This document shows positions 48,581 to 60,532 of a stretch of DNA of 64,000 nt, piece by piece (the stretch's first letter is position 1; each line of letters starts with the position of its first letter). Source of the stretch: Ursus arctos (Eukaryota > Chordata > Mammalia > Carnivora > Ursidae); the NCBI RefSeq assembly GCF_023065955.2, contig NW_026622875.1, positions 15,975,001 to 16,039,000 of the forward strand, in the 5' to 3' direction. A model generated the notes under the pieces. It had not been told where the DNA came from and did no database searches. It saw nothing but the letters and a program-made list of their open reading frames with translations. A program made the position numbers and the translations under genes.

Positions 48581-48821
48581 CTGTATGATGTTAAATTTTT
48601 TTGAAGATTTATGTATTTATTTAAGAGAGAGAGAGAGGGAGAGCACATGTTGGGAGGGAGCAGGGGCTGAGGGACAGGGAGAGAAAATCTCAAGCCGACT
48701 CCATGTTAAGCACAGAACTTGATGCAGTGCTCAATCTCAGAACACTGAGATCATGCACTGAGCAGAAACTAAAAGTCAATCCTTAATGAACTGAGCCACC
48801 CAGGCACCCCTGTATGATGTT
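48581..48821 (-). mobile_element. CAN-SINE, older subfamily, antisense
   Basis: Body about 48596-48810: reverse tail GAAGATTTATGTATTTATTT, a (GA)n run, a diverged body and a head reading AACTGAGCCACCCAGGCACCC on the plus strand. Target duplications CTGTATGATGTT at 48581-48592 and TGTATGATGTT at 48811-48821. More internal changes than the bear-type copies. Confidence 0.88.
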
Positions 48822-48862
48822 TCTTAATAGCCACATTTTTCATAATTGCTCCCGCCTCTTTT

Positions 48863-48912
48863 CCTTCCTCCCTCCCTCCCTCTCTCCCTCCCTTTCTTCC
48901 TCTCTTTCTTAA
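48863..48912. repeat. (TCCC/TTCC)n polypyrimidine tract
   Basis: CCTCC and TTCC units with almost no purines, directly upstream of a SINE that lacks its head. Confidence 0.85.
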
Positions 48913-48924
48913 GCATACTGCCGG

Positions 48925-49096
48925 CCAGTCTACCTTCAGCTCAGGGTGTGATCCCAGAGTCCTGGGATCGAGCCCCACATCAGGCTCCTCTGCTGGGAGC
49001 CTGCTTCTTCCTCTCCCACTCCCCCTGCTTGTGTTCCCTCTCTCGCTGGCTGTCTCTCTCTCTGTCAAATAAATAAATAAAACTTAAAAAAAAAAA
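48925..49096 (+). mobile_element. CAN-SINE (SINEC1_AMe-like), 5'-truncated
   Basis: Starts within the body near CAGTCTACCTTCAGCTCAGG and continues through CCCCACATCAGGCTCCTCTG, CTCTCTCGCTGGCTGTCTC, (AAAT)n and an A tail. The tRNA head with its internal promoter A box is missing. CATACT occurs on both sides (48914-48919, 49097-49102), too short to prove a duplication. Confidence 0.9.
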
Positions 49097-49099
49097 CAT

Positions 49100-49890
49100 A
49101 CTCTCTGAGATTCTGTGAAATCCTGTGCTGTTTAAGCTTTGAATTCAAGTATTTGACAAACCAAATAATTATTCATAAATATTTATTTCATAATTCTGTA
49201 TACTGAAATTTTCTTCAGCTGCGTCTAAACTTGGATAAATGGAAGTCTTTCAGATTTTTTTTTAATGCAAAAAAAAACTGCTCTTGGATGAGATTTGAGC
49301 TGATCTTTCAACCCTGCTCTTGTGTACTACTGACTGACTCACCACAGAATGTGGAACTCTGCAGAAGGTTCTGTTTCATGAGTTTATTTCATATTCCTAG
49401 CACCACAGTGCACATAATATTTGCTTGAATATGTTATCTCATCCATATTCAAATGTAATATCACAATAGCTAGTAATTCCTGATAGAAATGATACTAAGT
49501 AGTAAAATATGGTCCATTAGCTGTGTTCCAAATATATAACTATAAATATATATGTATATATATTTATGTAGCAATCTTAATAATAATATAAATTATGTTA
49601 AGGATGTGTAGCAGCAGAGGCTATGCCCTTCTGAACAGATGAATTTTCCTCAGAGGACACTGATTAGTTCATTTTTCCTAATGAAGCTTTCATTTAGGCT
49701 GGAGTTACTCCTTGCTTCCATTCTGCTTCCTTTTCTAAGAGCAAAAGCTGTCGTCTGCCTTTTTTGAAAGATCGAGCAATTTTGCTTAGATTAAAGAGAA
49801 ATTCTGAATCTTTTCAATCTGGCCTGAGAGAAAAGTACGTGAGGATTTAGTCAATACGGGAAAATGAAGTGATTCTCAAGCAATTGTATG
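49100..49890. other. Spacer, nothing identified
   Basis: AT-rich with a TA/TG tract at 49533-49567. The plus frame 49231-49428 is Cys/Phe-rich and unrecognised. Confidence 0.4.
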
Positions 49891-49896
49891 GTAATT

Positions 49897-50035
49897 TTTC
49901 TAGAATCATATAATTTTAAGGAGGGAAGGACTAATGATCACCTAGACCTTTTTATTTCGCACATAAAAAAGATGAGACAAAGAGAGCATAAGTAACTGAT
50001 CTGAGATGGTGAAACAGAAGTGTTTGGGCCTGGCG
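49897..50035 (+). mobile_element. Old MIR/MIR3-like SINE remnant
   Basis: TCTAGAATCATATAATTTTA, then GGACTAATGATCACCTAGAC, then AAAAAAGATGAGACAAAGAG and GTAACTGATCTGAGATGGTG follow the order of an ancient mammalian SINE. Family name tentative. Confidence 0.4.
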
Positions 50036-50039
50036 AAAT

Positions 50040-50520
50040 GATTTAGTCACCGGTTGTCTTATTTGTCCCATCCTGTCCAAACGGGAGTCATTTCCCTCTA
50101 CGTATACAGCTTAGAGAGAAGCTTTGTAAATTGCGTGTAAATACTAAGATTGAGAAACTAGCTCAAGGAACATGAACCTGGACATATGCACGAAGGCAAG
50201 ATGTCAGCAATTATTCAGGAGTGTTAGCACAGACTAGAAGTCTAGCCATGCTACTTTGTTTCAAGCTAAAGAGCTTCTGAGAACCTTAATTAGCAGTAGC
50301 TTTGTAGACTCTGTGAGTTATTCCAAAGTTTTGGGCATTTTTCTTTTTCTTTGAGGTATGTATGTAAATTAGCATGTTAAATGGGATAGTTTTGTTTAAA
50401 ACCTACAGTGATTTTTTTCTCAATTTTTAAAGCAATGTAACTAATGCTTTCCTACCGCTAAAGTCATTTCTCTTTCCTCATAAATTGGAATTTAATCTTT
50501 CTAAAACACTATTTTCATTA
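50040..50520. other. Spacer, nothing identified
   Basis: No gene or clear repeat. Confidence 0.4.
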
Positions 50521-50529
50521 CACCCCTCT

Positions 50530-52100
50530 TTTTCTTTTAAAAGTCGGAAGCTCCCCATTACACACAACAGAACCAGAATTTCCCCAGGCCACACCAGCCT
50601 ACGGAAGCAAATGAGATCACATTAACATTAATAACTAGAATCTCACTGCCTCCTGCCCTCCCATGAATTACACGAGACCCCTGCCCCTTGCAAAGCACAT
50701 ACCCCACCCCAGTGTTTCCTGGAGTCCCCAGAGGGTGTTTCACTCTTGCTCTAAACAAGTCACCCCCACTGGGCATGGTTGGTACCCTGCTTGCATTTAT
50801 AGTTCTCCCATTCTGCTACTCTTATTCCTCAAGCCTGCAGGCAGGGCAAGCTCATGGTTCCTCTGGGCACCACAAGAAGCCAGATGCTGTGACTGCGACC
50901 ACAGTGCCATTCTCAAATTAGCTCTGCTCCATCATCTCTGCCCTATCACTTTTTTCTCCTGCTGGGGTCACTGCTGCTCTGAAGGGCATGGACATTTCTG
51001 CAATGCAGGCAGGCACTACTGATGTTCACATGCCACCATCATTCTGTTGGGCACTGGCCTTTTCTGGGCACCACCTCCAAAGCCCTATAGCTGCCAGCAG
51101 CCCGAGGCTGTGCTGGGCTCTACAGTGAAGAGTGGCACCTGCCAGAGCCCGGGATGAGCTATTAGCAATATCGCCTCCTCCCCAGTGCGGTACAAAGTTT
51201 TCTTTCTTTCTTTTTCAGTTTATTAATTTATTTTGGGTAGGCAAGGGGGGTAAGAGAGGGAAAAAGTTCTGTTTTCTATCAGTGAAAATACTGTTTCTCA
51301 TGATATTGGCCTATGAATTCCGTGACATTTGCTCCGGAAGTGGCACCCGCAGGGTGTTCCCGTGCTGCAGTGAGGGTGGGACAGCTAAGGCTCTCCTGCT
51401 GGTCAGCCTCACAAAACAAGTTGAATCCTCTGAGGAAGAAGCTCGGGTTTCCATGCCAGCACCCAAAGCCCATATCTGAATCTCACCCGGATCCTCACTG
51501 CAGAATAAATCCATGTATTTTCCCAGATACACCATTTCGCTCAATTCCACCTGTTCAAAGCTAGCGCCTCATAATACTTTGTGCTTCCCTGGTAGTCCTC
51601 ACTGTGGAGGCCAGGTTTGGAGTCATCCCCCAGTCTCTATTTTTGCCTGCATCAAATTTACCAGCTGGTGCAACACTTCTCCATAGTCTCAAAGACAAAT
51701 CACTCATATCAAGGCCTGTAGAGAAATTTCTTAGGACATGTGGTGTAGGCAGGTCAGCTGCAGGATCCCCACAGATTGCCGCCCCACCTCTCTCCTCCTC
51801 TCACCTCTGGGTCTCCTCTTTCTCACCCTCCTCCTTCTGACCTAGACCTTCCAGGCTTCTGATTCTTCACCTAAAAAATTGTCTTCCAGCCTCTCACAGT
51901 TCATTCCTTTCTTATGCAGACCAATTTAGCTCCCTTCTAATTTTTTACCTTCCGTTGTAGGTATCTTCTCTTCACCACGTGCTCAGTGTGACAGACACTT
52001 CTTAAAGGGTGGCGTCCTACTTCACTTTGCTCTCAGAGAAGGGTTTGACACTCTGCTACACAAGCCTTGAGTAAATAAACATAGAGATACAAACGAAATT
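50530..52100. other. Unexplained GC-richer block
   Basis: About 1.5 kb clearly richer in G+C than the rest of the window, with overlapping open frames on both strands (119 codons at 50663-51022 +, 115 at 51132-51479 +, 79 at 51311-51550 -). The products have no domain I recognise. The region lacks the phrases of CAN-SINE, L1 ORFs or MaLR LTRs. It could be a diverged LTR or L1 5' UTR, a decayed retrocopy, or a regulatory block. Pyrimidine-rich text at 51180-51225 and 51780-51840 interrupts it. Confidence 0.3.
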
Positions 52101-52167
52101 TTTTGGAGGCACCCGACTTTATTAGTGTCTTGAATCAACCTGTTCTCCCGTTCTCCTAGTGGGGTCC

Positions 52168-52568
52168 TGCTGTGTTAGTCTGGGTGGGATACCATGACAA
52201 AGTGCCACAGGCTGTGTGGCTTAAACAACAGAAATTTATTTTCTCACAGTTCTGGAAGCTGGACGTCCAAGATTAGTGTGTCAACAGAGTTGATTTCTTA
52301 CAGACCTTTCTTTTTGGTTTGTAGATGGCTGCCTTCTCCCTGTGTCTGCACATGGTCTTTCCTGTGTGTGTCTCTGTTCTAATCTCCTCTTCTTATAAAG
52401 GCATCAGTCAAATTGGATTAATGACCCCACTTTAACTTAATTTACCCCTTTAAAGACCAAATCTCCAAATTAAATCACATTTTGGTGACTGAGGTACTGG
52501 GGGGGGGGGTGTTAAGACTTCAAAGTATAAATTTGTGGGGTTCAAGGAACACAATTCAGCCCATAGCC
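52168..52568 (-). mobile_element. MaLR-type (MLT1-like) solo LTR, antisense
   Basis: Plus strand reads TGCTGTGTTAGTCTGGGTGG, then GGCTTAAACAACAGAAATTT, CTCACAGTTCTGGAAGCTGG, TCTTCTTATAAAGGCATCAG and ends in ACACAATTCAGCCCATAGC. This is the reverse of the MaLR LTR order. A G run of about eleven (52499-52509) lies near the right end. Confidence 0.85.
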
Positions 52569-52574
52569 TGCTTC

Positions 52575-53050
52575 CCCACTTGCCCTGGTTGTTTAGATAT
52601 TTTATGCCCTCCCTTCAGGGTACCTTTCTCCTTATTACATTCCAGCCCAGGCAAGGACTTTAGGACTGCTGATTCTTTGGGGCACTGGGGAAAGAGTGAC
52701 CATCATTGCAGACACCGTTCATCCCCATCTCTCTGACAAATTCACTGGGTAAGGATTTTCATCAGGAAGACACTACCTTTTTCTTCTAACCACTTGAGTT
52801 TTTGTCCTGCAAGGAAGGGAATTAAAAAACTTGCCAATTCTGTCATTTTCCCATTGGCCCAAATTAGCTAGTCCTGTTGGTCCCTCAGCTCATTTTCCAG
52901 CAAGGATGGTCCCCTGGAAGAGAATTCCCATCAGCAAATACTCTTACGATACTAATTTTGGCCATAATAAGTAGAAAAGAGGATGTTTGTAAGATACAGA
53001 CTTTTGAGGAATCCTTTATCTGTTCTATTACATCTTGTTTTCCAACCATA
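52575..53050. other. Spacer, nothing identified
   Basis: No gene or clear repeat. Confidence 0.4.
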
Positions 53051-53094
53051 CATTATGTATATAGAGTCCGACTATGTATAGCTCACCTGTTTAG

Positions 53095-53225
53095 AATTTT
53101 TGCTCATTCCCTCACCTAGAATGCTTTCCCATTCTGCATTCTTATCTCATACCTACCAACTCTTTAAGGCTCAGGTGTTCTTTTTGAATTGAACTCTAGT
53201 CTTTCTTTTGCATTTCCAATAGTAG
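53095..53225 (+). mobile_element. L2-like 3' fragment
   Basis: GCTCATTCCCTCACCTAGAA, TGCTTTCCCATTCTGCATTC and TTTAAGGCTCAGGTGTTCTT resemble the widespread L2 3'-terminal text. Short and diverged. Confidence 0.35.
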
Positions 53226-53299
53226 CTATTAGCTACATATTTAAATCATATTACATAACAATTACAATAGCATCCCTTCACTTTTGAATTTTAATTGTT

Positions 53300-55035
53300 T
53301 ATATACTATAACAATCTCTTCTAATGTGTTTTTTTTTTTTATTATTGACCCAGTTTGTAGTTTAAAGCATTAAGCCATGGCAGTTATTTTTCTTTTTGAC
53401 AAGATTAAATTTTATCTCATAATTTAGCTGTATTTTTTAATTTTTTTAAACAATTCCCTTAAAGTTAGTGGAAGTACATCTTGGAAATCCTTAAAGCATC
53501 AGTTGAACACCTTATTCAATATTTGCAGTCATTAGTAATTTGTTGACTGGAAATCTTTGGGAAATAGATTCTGAAAAGAAAAAGATGCATTCAAGCTAAC
53601 TATCTAATATTAATAACAATCCATTAATATGTATTGGGTAATTACTCTGTCCCAGGCATCATAGCAGGTGCTGGGATGTAAAGATTATTAGTCATAAAGA
53701 CTCTCTCTAGCAAGTAAGGGATCAAGACTAATCATGACTTGTCCTGAGTAGAGAATGAAAGTCCTGTATGGGAAAAAAATGGACAAAAGTAGGAATTTGG
53801 AACCTGTTCTATTAAAAGAGTATAAAAGAACTTTAAAAATGTGATAGTGAAGATAAGAAGGTAGACTTTGTAACACAAATTCCCTCATGATTCTCCAGTG
53901 ATGAGTGCAGATCGCACACGGCTGGTGAAACTGCTTCTCAGGAAGAAAATGACGTCCTGTCTCTAGACACATCCTCCCCACAGAACTCTATACACTCTTA
54001 CCCACAGGCTCGGTTAACTCTGTGGTCCACTTGGTGCCCTGCCCCAAGTGCATATTATTTCCAGCCTTGCACATGGCCGTTATTTCATGCTCAGTAGAAA
54101 GACCTCAGTCGTCCAAACTTTGTGATAGAGCTTTTAGACTCTGTGGTATTTTACTGTGTCTCTTTCGATAGTGCAGCTGGTGTAGCATATAGAAAGATGA
54201 TATAGGATACTAGGCCTGCTTTCTGGGAGGCCTTTCTCCAAGGGACTTCAGATCCTTTACAAACGTGAATGAAAAAAAATAAACACGAATCCTTACAATA
54301 CCAGGAAATAACTAATAAATGAAATAGGATGAGATCTTCTAAATGTTCTGTGCAACTTAGAGAATCATAAAATAGAGTCAACAGTAAAAGCAAACACCCT
54401 GAAAGGTTCTAAGGTGGCTAGGTGATGAAGAGACCCCCACCCCCCCAAAAAAGAAGAAGAAGTAAAAAAGTCAAGGAGGGATAAAGCAACAGGAAGCATG
54501 CACTAGAAAGAATAAAGACATCCTTTGAGAAATTGTTGGAGTTCTTGAAAGCCTTAAAATACCCTGATAGTCTATAAGTGCATATAAGCAGTTACCGTCC
54601 AAGAATAGTTCTTGATGGACTTTCTACAGATTTTGTAAAATCACATTTAACAATTAACTCGAAGTTCATGAAAATTTCGAGATCATAGTGCTAAGTATCT
54701 GCCTAAAATTGTTCATCATAAGCTAGTTTTTTCAAAATAAAGTTTATGCTTCACATTCGCACATGTATTATTCAAATTTGGATAATCTGCCGTTCAGATC
54801 TTGCTGCATTTGGACGAGAACCTACCAAGGCAAAATCTCTGTTGGTTCTCATTCCCTGGAGGAAAGGATCTTGAACAAAATAATTCCAAACATGTGAGCA
54901 ATCTAATTACCACTAAAGATGGGAACGACACTGCCACTGCTCACAGTGTAGTGTTATCTCCTTTCCCTTGTCTGGATGTGTCATCAGTTTGGACATAATC
55001 TTAGAGAACTATCATTACATGCAAGGTTGAAATAA
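53300..55035. other. Spacer, nothing firmly identified
   Basis: A possible antisense MIR/L2 scrap at 53625-53680 (GTCCCAGGCATCATAGCAGG). Minus frames at 53688-53981 and 54151-54393 are unrecognised. A poly(C)-then-purine run lies at 54434-54470. Confidence 0.35.
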
Positions 55036-55044
55036 TAAAAAGGC

Positions 55045-55220
55045 AATATTCCCTGAGCATTATTATGTCAGGCATCAGATTCTATCATTTTTATAGGTGC
55101 TTTTAAAAATTATAAATTTACGATGTAGCTATTGTCTAATTTTACAGTGAGAGGAAAATGAATGTTTAAGGTATATAAATTGGCCAAGGTACCACAGACA
55201 AAGATAGTATATTTGGGGCT
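55045..55220 (-). mobile_element. MIR-like SINE, antisense
   Basis: ATTATGTCAGGCATCAGATT, then ATTTTACAGTGAGAGGAAAATG, then TGGCCAAGGTACCACAGACA and GGGGCTGGCATGTTCC follow reverse MIR order. Diverged. Confidence 0.55.
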
Positions 55221-55229
55221 GGCATGTTC

Positions 55230-55790
55230 CATTGTTGCTTACCAACTGTATCATCCCTGACATGCGTTCGGAGGCTGCTGCTGGATTGTTCCGGCAATAC
55301 TAAGCTGTTGCTGAGTAAGATACCAGATATGATGGCAATGATGAATCTTAGGGTCTTCCTTCTCATATTAATTATATATCTTTTTGTTGTTTTTACCCAT
55401 GTCTCTTACTAAATCTGTGGAATTATACAGAGTAATCTTTCACAAAATGAGCTTTACATATATAAAAAGATAATACCAATTTTATGAAACAATGTTTTGA
55501 TTTTTTTTCTATAATCATCCTTAACTTTTTAAATTATCGTTCTATGGCAAAATTCCAGGCCTAGCAAAATCATATTTTACCGACATTAACATGTTCCGGT
55601 CCATTAAAATCATCCATCTGTGAGCTGTCCAGATATGAACACAACCTTGAGACAGGCTCTGGACTGAAATTAACTAAAATTAATGCCTCCCTCAATATGG
55701 GTCTCCATAATAATTAAGTTGAAGAAGGCAATTGCTTTTTTGGTAGCCATGACAATGACGATTTTTTGAGTATGTTGGTTACCAAAGCAT
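55230..55790. other. Spacer, nothing identified
   Basis: No gene or clear repeat. Confidence 0.4.
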
Positions 55791-55794
55791 TACA

Positions 55795-55904
55795 ACTTAT
55801 TTTTGTTTTTAAAGTAAGCTCAATGCCCAATGTGGGGCTTGAATTCCTGACCCCAAGATCAAGTGCTGCATGCTTTACCAACTGGGCCAGCCAGGCACTC
55901 CCTA
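55795..55904 (-). mobile_element. CAN-SINE head fragment, old, antisense
   Basis: AAAGTAAGCTCAATGCCCAA, then GTGGGGCTTGAATTCCTGAC, CCAAGATCAAGTGCTGCATG and ACCAACTGGGCCAGCCAGGC are the reverse of a short, old carnivore SINE form. Weak duplications (AAAGCATTACAACTT at 55784-55798; TAAGCATCACATACTT at 55903-55918) are consistent with an insertion. Confidence 0.75.
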
Positions 55905-55919
55905 AGCATCACATACTTG

Positions 55920-56160
55920 TTAGACTTCCTCCACTGGTAATATTTTAACTCTCAAGGTAAATTATTACTTTTAGCTCCAAATTTATCATGCTTTTTCAGA
56001 CTATTGAGAATGTTCAAACCTTGATTCTGCCATCCAACATGTGATTGTGACTTTGTGCCATTCATATAGTATACAATTCTTCTATATCTTCAAAGTGTCA
56101 ATAAAAGTATTGCTTGAGACAGGATTAACAATAATAAAAGGAGTTAAAACAATTATTCTC
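55920..56160. other. Short spacer
   Basis: Nothing recognised. Confidence 0.4.
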
Positions 56161-56164
56161 ATTA

Positions 56165-56268
56165 TAGGCAATACTGACTGTTTTTTAAGTTGCAAGCACT
56201 ATGCTAAAGTAGTGTGTATGCATTATTTCATTTGATCCTCAAAACATTTCCATATAGTACATTTTATT
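56165..56268 (-). mobile_element. MIR-like fragment, antisense, cut by L1
   Basis: TTGCAAGCACTATGCTAAAG, then GCATTATTTCATTTGATCCTC and CAAAACATTTCCATATAGTA are reverse MIR text. The element stops where the antisense L1 starts. Confidence 0.5.
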
Positions 56269-56269
56269 A

Positions 56270-59200
56270 TTTTTTTACTTTTTAATTTTTACTTGATTTT
56301 AATTTTTAATAACATACAATTAACCATTTCTGAGTGTACAATTTATTGGCATTCAATGCATTCACAATGTTGTTCAACCACCACTTCTCTCAAGTTTCAG
56401 AACTTTTTCATTGCCTCAGAAGAACACCTCATATCCTAAAAGTAATCATTCCCCAACCTCCCTATCTCTGTCCCCTGGCAACCACTAATATGTTTTCTGT
56501 CTCCATGAATTTGTCTCTTCTGGACATTTCATATAAATGGAATCACAGTATTCGTCTTTTTGTATCTGACTTCTTTCATTTAGCCTAATTTTTTTGAGGT
56601 TCATCCAAGATGTAGCATGTTTCATTCCTTTTCTATGGCTAGATAATATTCCATCACATGCATATTTCTTTATATACCAATTCATTAAGGGGTATTCACC
56701 TATTATGAATGCTGTTGCTATAAATATTCCAGTACAAAGTGTTTCATGAACATATGTTTTCATTTGTCTTGAATGTATACCAAGGAGTGGAATTGTTGGG
56801 TCATATGGTAATTTTATGTTTAACCTTTTGAGGAACTGGTAAATTATTTTCCACAATGGCTACCCATTTTACATTCCCAACAAGGTTCCAATTTCTCCAT
56901 ATCTTTGTCGGCACTTGTTTTCTCTGTGTCTGATTATAGCCATCCTAGTAAGTGTGAAGTGGTTTCTTATTGTGGCTTTGGTTTGCATTTTATTAATGAC
57001 TAATGAAGTTGAACATACCTTCATATGCTTTTGGCCACATCTTTGGCGAAATGTCTAGTCAAGTCCATTGCCCATTTTTCATTGAGTTGTCTTTTTGTTT
57101 TTGTGTTGTATTTTTTATGTATGCTAGATATTAAATCTTTAGCAGATATGAGATTTGCAAATATTTTCTCCCATTCTATGAGTTGTCTTTTCATTTTCTT
57201 GATAATGTCATTTGACGCTCAAAAGTTTTTAATTTTCATGAAGTCAATTTGTCTATTTTTTCTTTTGTTTGTATTTTTTTGTGCCCAACCTAAGAATCTA
57301 TTGTCAAATCTGAGGTCATGAAAATACACCCCCAATATTTTATTCTAATAGCTTTATAATTTTAACACATATTTAGGTAATTCATCTATTTTGAGCTAAT
57401 TTATATAGAGAGAGATTAAGGAAGAAGTCCAACATCATTTTTTTGCCAGGTGGTTATCCAGTTGTTCTAGCACTATTTATTGAAGGGATTACACTTTCCA
57501 AATAGAATGTTCTTGACATTTTGTCAAAATTTATTGACCATAGACACTGGATTTATTTCTGGACTCTCAATTCTATTCTATTTATATGTTTATCCTTATT
57601 CCAGTATCACCCTCTTTAATTACTGTAGCATTGTAGTAAGTTTTAAAATAAAAAAATATTTGAGTTCTCTAACTTTGTTTTTCTTTTTCAATATTGTTTT
57701 TAGTGACTTAGGGCCCCTTCAAATTTGGTATGATTTTAAGGATATGTTTTTCCATTTCTACAGAAAAGGCAATTATAGTTTTGGTAGGGATTGTATTGAA
57801 TCAGTAGATTACTTTGACAAGCATTGCCATTTTAACAATTTTAACCTATCAATATGTGATGATTTCCTATTTAATTAGGTCTTCCTTAATTTCAGCATTT
57901 TTCTTTTTTTGTGATTTTCAGTGTACAAATTTTCACTTTTTTGTTAAATTTATTCCTAGATATTTTATTTTATTATTTTATTTTTATTTTTAAAAAGATT
58001 TTATTTATTTATTTGACAGAGAGAGAGCACAAACAGTGGGAGCAACAGGCAGAGGGAGAGGGAGAAGCAGGCTCCCCACTGAGTAGAGGGCCCAATGATG
58101 CAGGGCTCAATCCTAGGACCCTGAGATCATGACCCGAGCCAAAGGCAGCTGCTTAACCAATTGAGCCACCCAGGTGCCCCCTAGATATTTTATTATTTTG
58201 GATTATTTTGTAGATGGAATTGTTTTCTGGGTTTTAGATTATTCATTGACAGTATATAAAAACACACCTGATTTTACATATTGACCTTGAATTTGAACAG
58301 TGTCTAACAGTATTTTTGTGATTCTTGGGATAGTCTATGTATAGAATCATGTCATCTGCCAATAGAGATAGCTTTACTTTTTCCTTTCCAATTTGGATAC
58401 CTTATTTTTTTTTCTTGCCTATGAGCTCTGGCTAGGTCTTCCATTACAATGTTGAATAGCAGTGGCAAAAGTGGACACCTTGTCTTGTCTCTGATCTTAG
58501 GGGTAAAGCTTTCAGTCTTTTACCACTGAATACATGATATTAGCCATAGGTTTTTCATCAGTGTCTTACATCTTAGGAAATTCCCTGTACCTGACTGTTT
58601 TTATCATGAAAGGGTATTGAAATTTTTCAAATATTTTCTACATCAATTGGGATATTTATGTGGGTTTTGTTTTTCTTTGTTCTAAGTATATGGCCTACTA
58701 AATTAATTTATTTTCTTATGTTGAGCCATTCATGGGATAAATCCTACTTGGTCTTGGTGTATAATCTTTTAATTTGCTGTTGGATTTGGTTTGCAAGTTA
58801 TCTGTTAAGGATTTTTGCATCAATATTCATGAGATGTGGCTCTGTGGTTTTCTTCTCTGGCGGTATCTTTGTCTTTTGTATCAGGGTAATGCTGTCCTCA
58901 TAGAATGTACTAGGAAGTATTCTCTCTTCTTCTCCCCCTCCCGTTTTTTTCTCTTCTTCTGTTTAGAAGAATTTGAGGAGAACTGGTGCTAATTCTTCTT
59001 TAAATGTTTGGTAGAATTGACCAGCGAAGTCATCTGGTCTTGAAATTTTCTTTTTTGGGAAGTTTTTGATTACTGAATCAATCTCTCTACCTGTTTCATG
59101 TCTGTAGAGATTTTCTAGTTCATCTTGAGTCAGTTTGGTAATTGCATGTTTCCAGGAATTTGTTCATTTTATCTAGATTATTAAATTTGTTGGTGTATGA

Positions 59201-59400
59201 TTGTTCATTATTCTCTTAATACCCTTTTAATTTCTGTAAGATAAATAATAGTCTCCAGTTGCATTTCTGATTTTAGCTAATTGCATCTTTTTTTTTTTTA
59301 ATCTAGGTAAAAGGTTGTAATTTTGTTGAGTTTTTCAAAGAACCAACTTTTGGTTTTGTCGATTCTCTTTATTAATCACCTTTGAGATGCTGGTGGTAAC
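56270..59400 (-). mobile_element. L1 remnant, antisense, 5'-truncated, interrupted by a SINE
   Basis: Left part is the reverse L1 3' UTR: CCTGGCAACCACTAATATG, TAAATGGAATCACAGTATTC, TGGAATTGTTGGGTCATATG. Rightward it moves into reverse ORF2 C-terminal text and, by 58860-59390, reverse reverse-transcriptase-region text (TTTGTATCAGGGTAATGCTG; ATTTTGTTGAGTTTTTCAAAG). It stops within ORF2, so ORF1, the endonuclease and the 5' UTR are absent. The longest minus-strand remnant frame is 56485-56856 (123 codons). Inactive. A CAN-SINE split it at 57956-58194, and a poly(A) run sits near its right edge (59416-59430). Confidence 0.8.
57956..58194 (-). mobile_element. CAN-SINE, older subfamily, antisense, nested in L1
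   Basis: Body about 57990-58180: AGATTTTATTTATTTATTTG, a short (GA)n run, AGGCAGAGGGAGAGGGAGA, and a head TTAACCAATTGAGCCACCC. Target duplications CTAGATATTTTATT at 57956-57969 and 58181-58194. The L1 text resumes on the far side, so the SINE is younger than the L1. Confidence 0.93.
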
Positions 59401-59429
59401 ATTATATCTTTTTCCAAAAAAAAAAAAAA

Positions 59430-60530
59430 AGGTAAACTTAGGAGGAGTTTTGGACAGTTATTATATAAATTAATTTAACATTTGGAGAATATCAATTTTG
59501 CAGCTATAGAGACTGAGTCAGTTCCTTCAATAAATGGTCTAACATCTATGTTAGTGTTTGAAATAGTGAATTTCTTCTTCTATTGAAGTACTCATCAACT
59601 TCTCTACAACAATATCAATAGGTTAGAAGATAGTAAAAAAAATGTTAATGAAACAGATATTATAATTAAACGTACATTGTTATTAAGGAAAGACCTTATG
59701 GTCTAATGGTGTCAGGGAAATATAAAAATTGTGGTTTTTACCAGCTCTTTTTAGTGGGTCAGTCAAAATGGATTCTCTAACTTTGCCAGAGATAAATAAA
59801 ACAATTCTAAATAAATACAAGGGGAAAAAAAGACACTAAAATACTTGAAAAAGGACCTAAACAAGAAACCAAGCCAGCTGGTAAAGTAAAATGGAAATTT
59901 TACTAATGCAGATTCCTTGATTTTCTTTTAAATTGTAGTTCTACTTTGCTGCTTTTGGTCTGTGGTTGTTGAATGCCCTCCAGCTGTCAATCTGAAATGG
60001 AGATTTGCAATCCAGCAAACTGCCTCCCAGATCACCATAAACACAAATCAAACTAGAATCAAAACTTTTTGGAAACCCAGAGAAAAAGAGGAGAATGATG
60101 TTAAAATACATACTTTTCATTTCCATCAAACTCTGTTTTCCTGATTCCTACTGGAATAGAAGTGTTGAAATCCTGAAAGTGTTCATGTGACAAGTTATCC
60201 ACAAAACTCAGCAAACCAAATACAACTTTGTAAGATGCCAAAATCATACGTGCTGTTAAATGATTCCCAGACTCTATCTTTTATGGCAAAGTGCAACTGG
60301 TTTTAAGTACTGTTCATTGTTTACAATTTCACAAACTTTTTGAAGTTAAATATTTCTAATTTAAGCTTACTAAAGTGTAATAAGCATGTTATTTCAAAAG
60401 AAATGCCAGAACACCAGAGATATCTGTGTTGTTTTTCTTCCTGTGTCATTTCTATGCAATTTTTGGCCTCCTCTAACCCATTATTATATCCAGTAAAACA
60501 AGATAAAACAACAAAATAAATAGTGCATTT
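59430..60530. other. Unique spacer
   Basis: No gene or repeat recognised. Overlapping small frames on both strands at 59941-60144 are unrecognised. Confidence 0.4.
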
Positions 60531-60532
60531 AA

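Noticed and set aside
48863..49076. Overlapping frames on both strands through the pyrimidine tract and SINE
   Set aside because: They are translations of simple repeat and SINE sequence.
19020..49096. CAN-SINE bodies as tRNA genes
   Set aside because: Heads are tRNA-Lys-derived but lack a foldable complete tRNA and carry SINE bodies with A-rich tails and target duplications.
56485..56856. 123-codon minus frame as a gene
   Set aside because: It lies in the 3' region of an antisense L1 remnant whose other parts are frame-broken.
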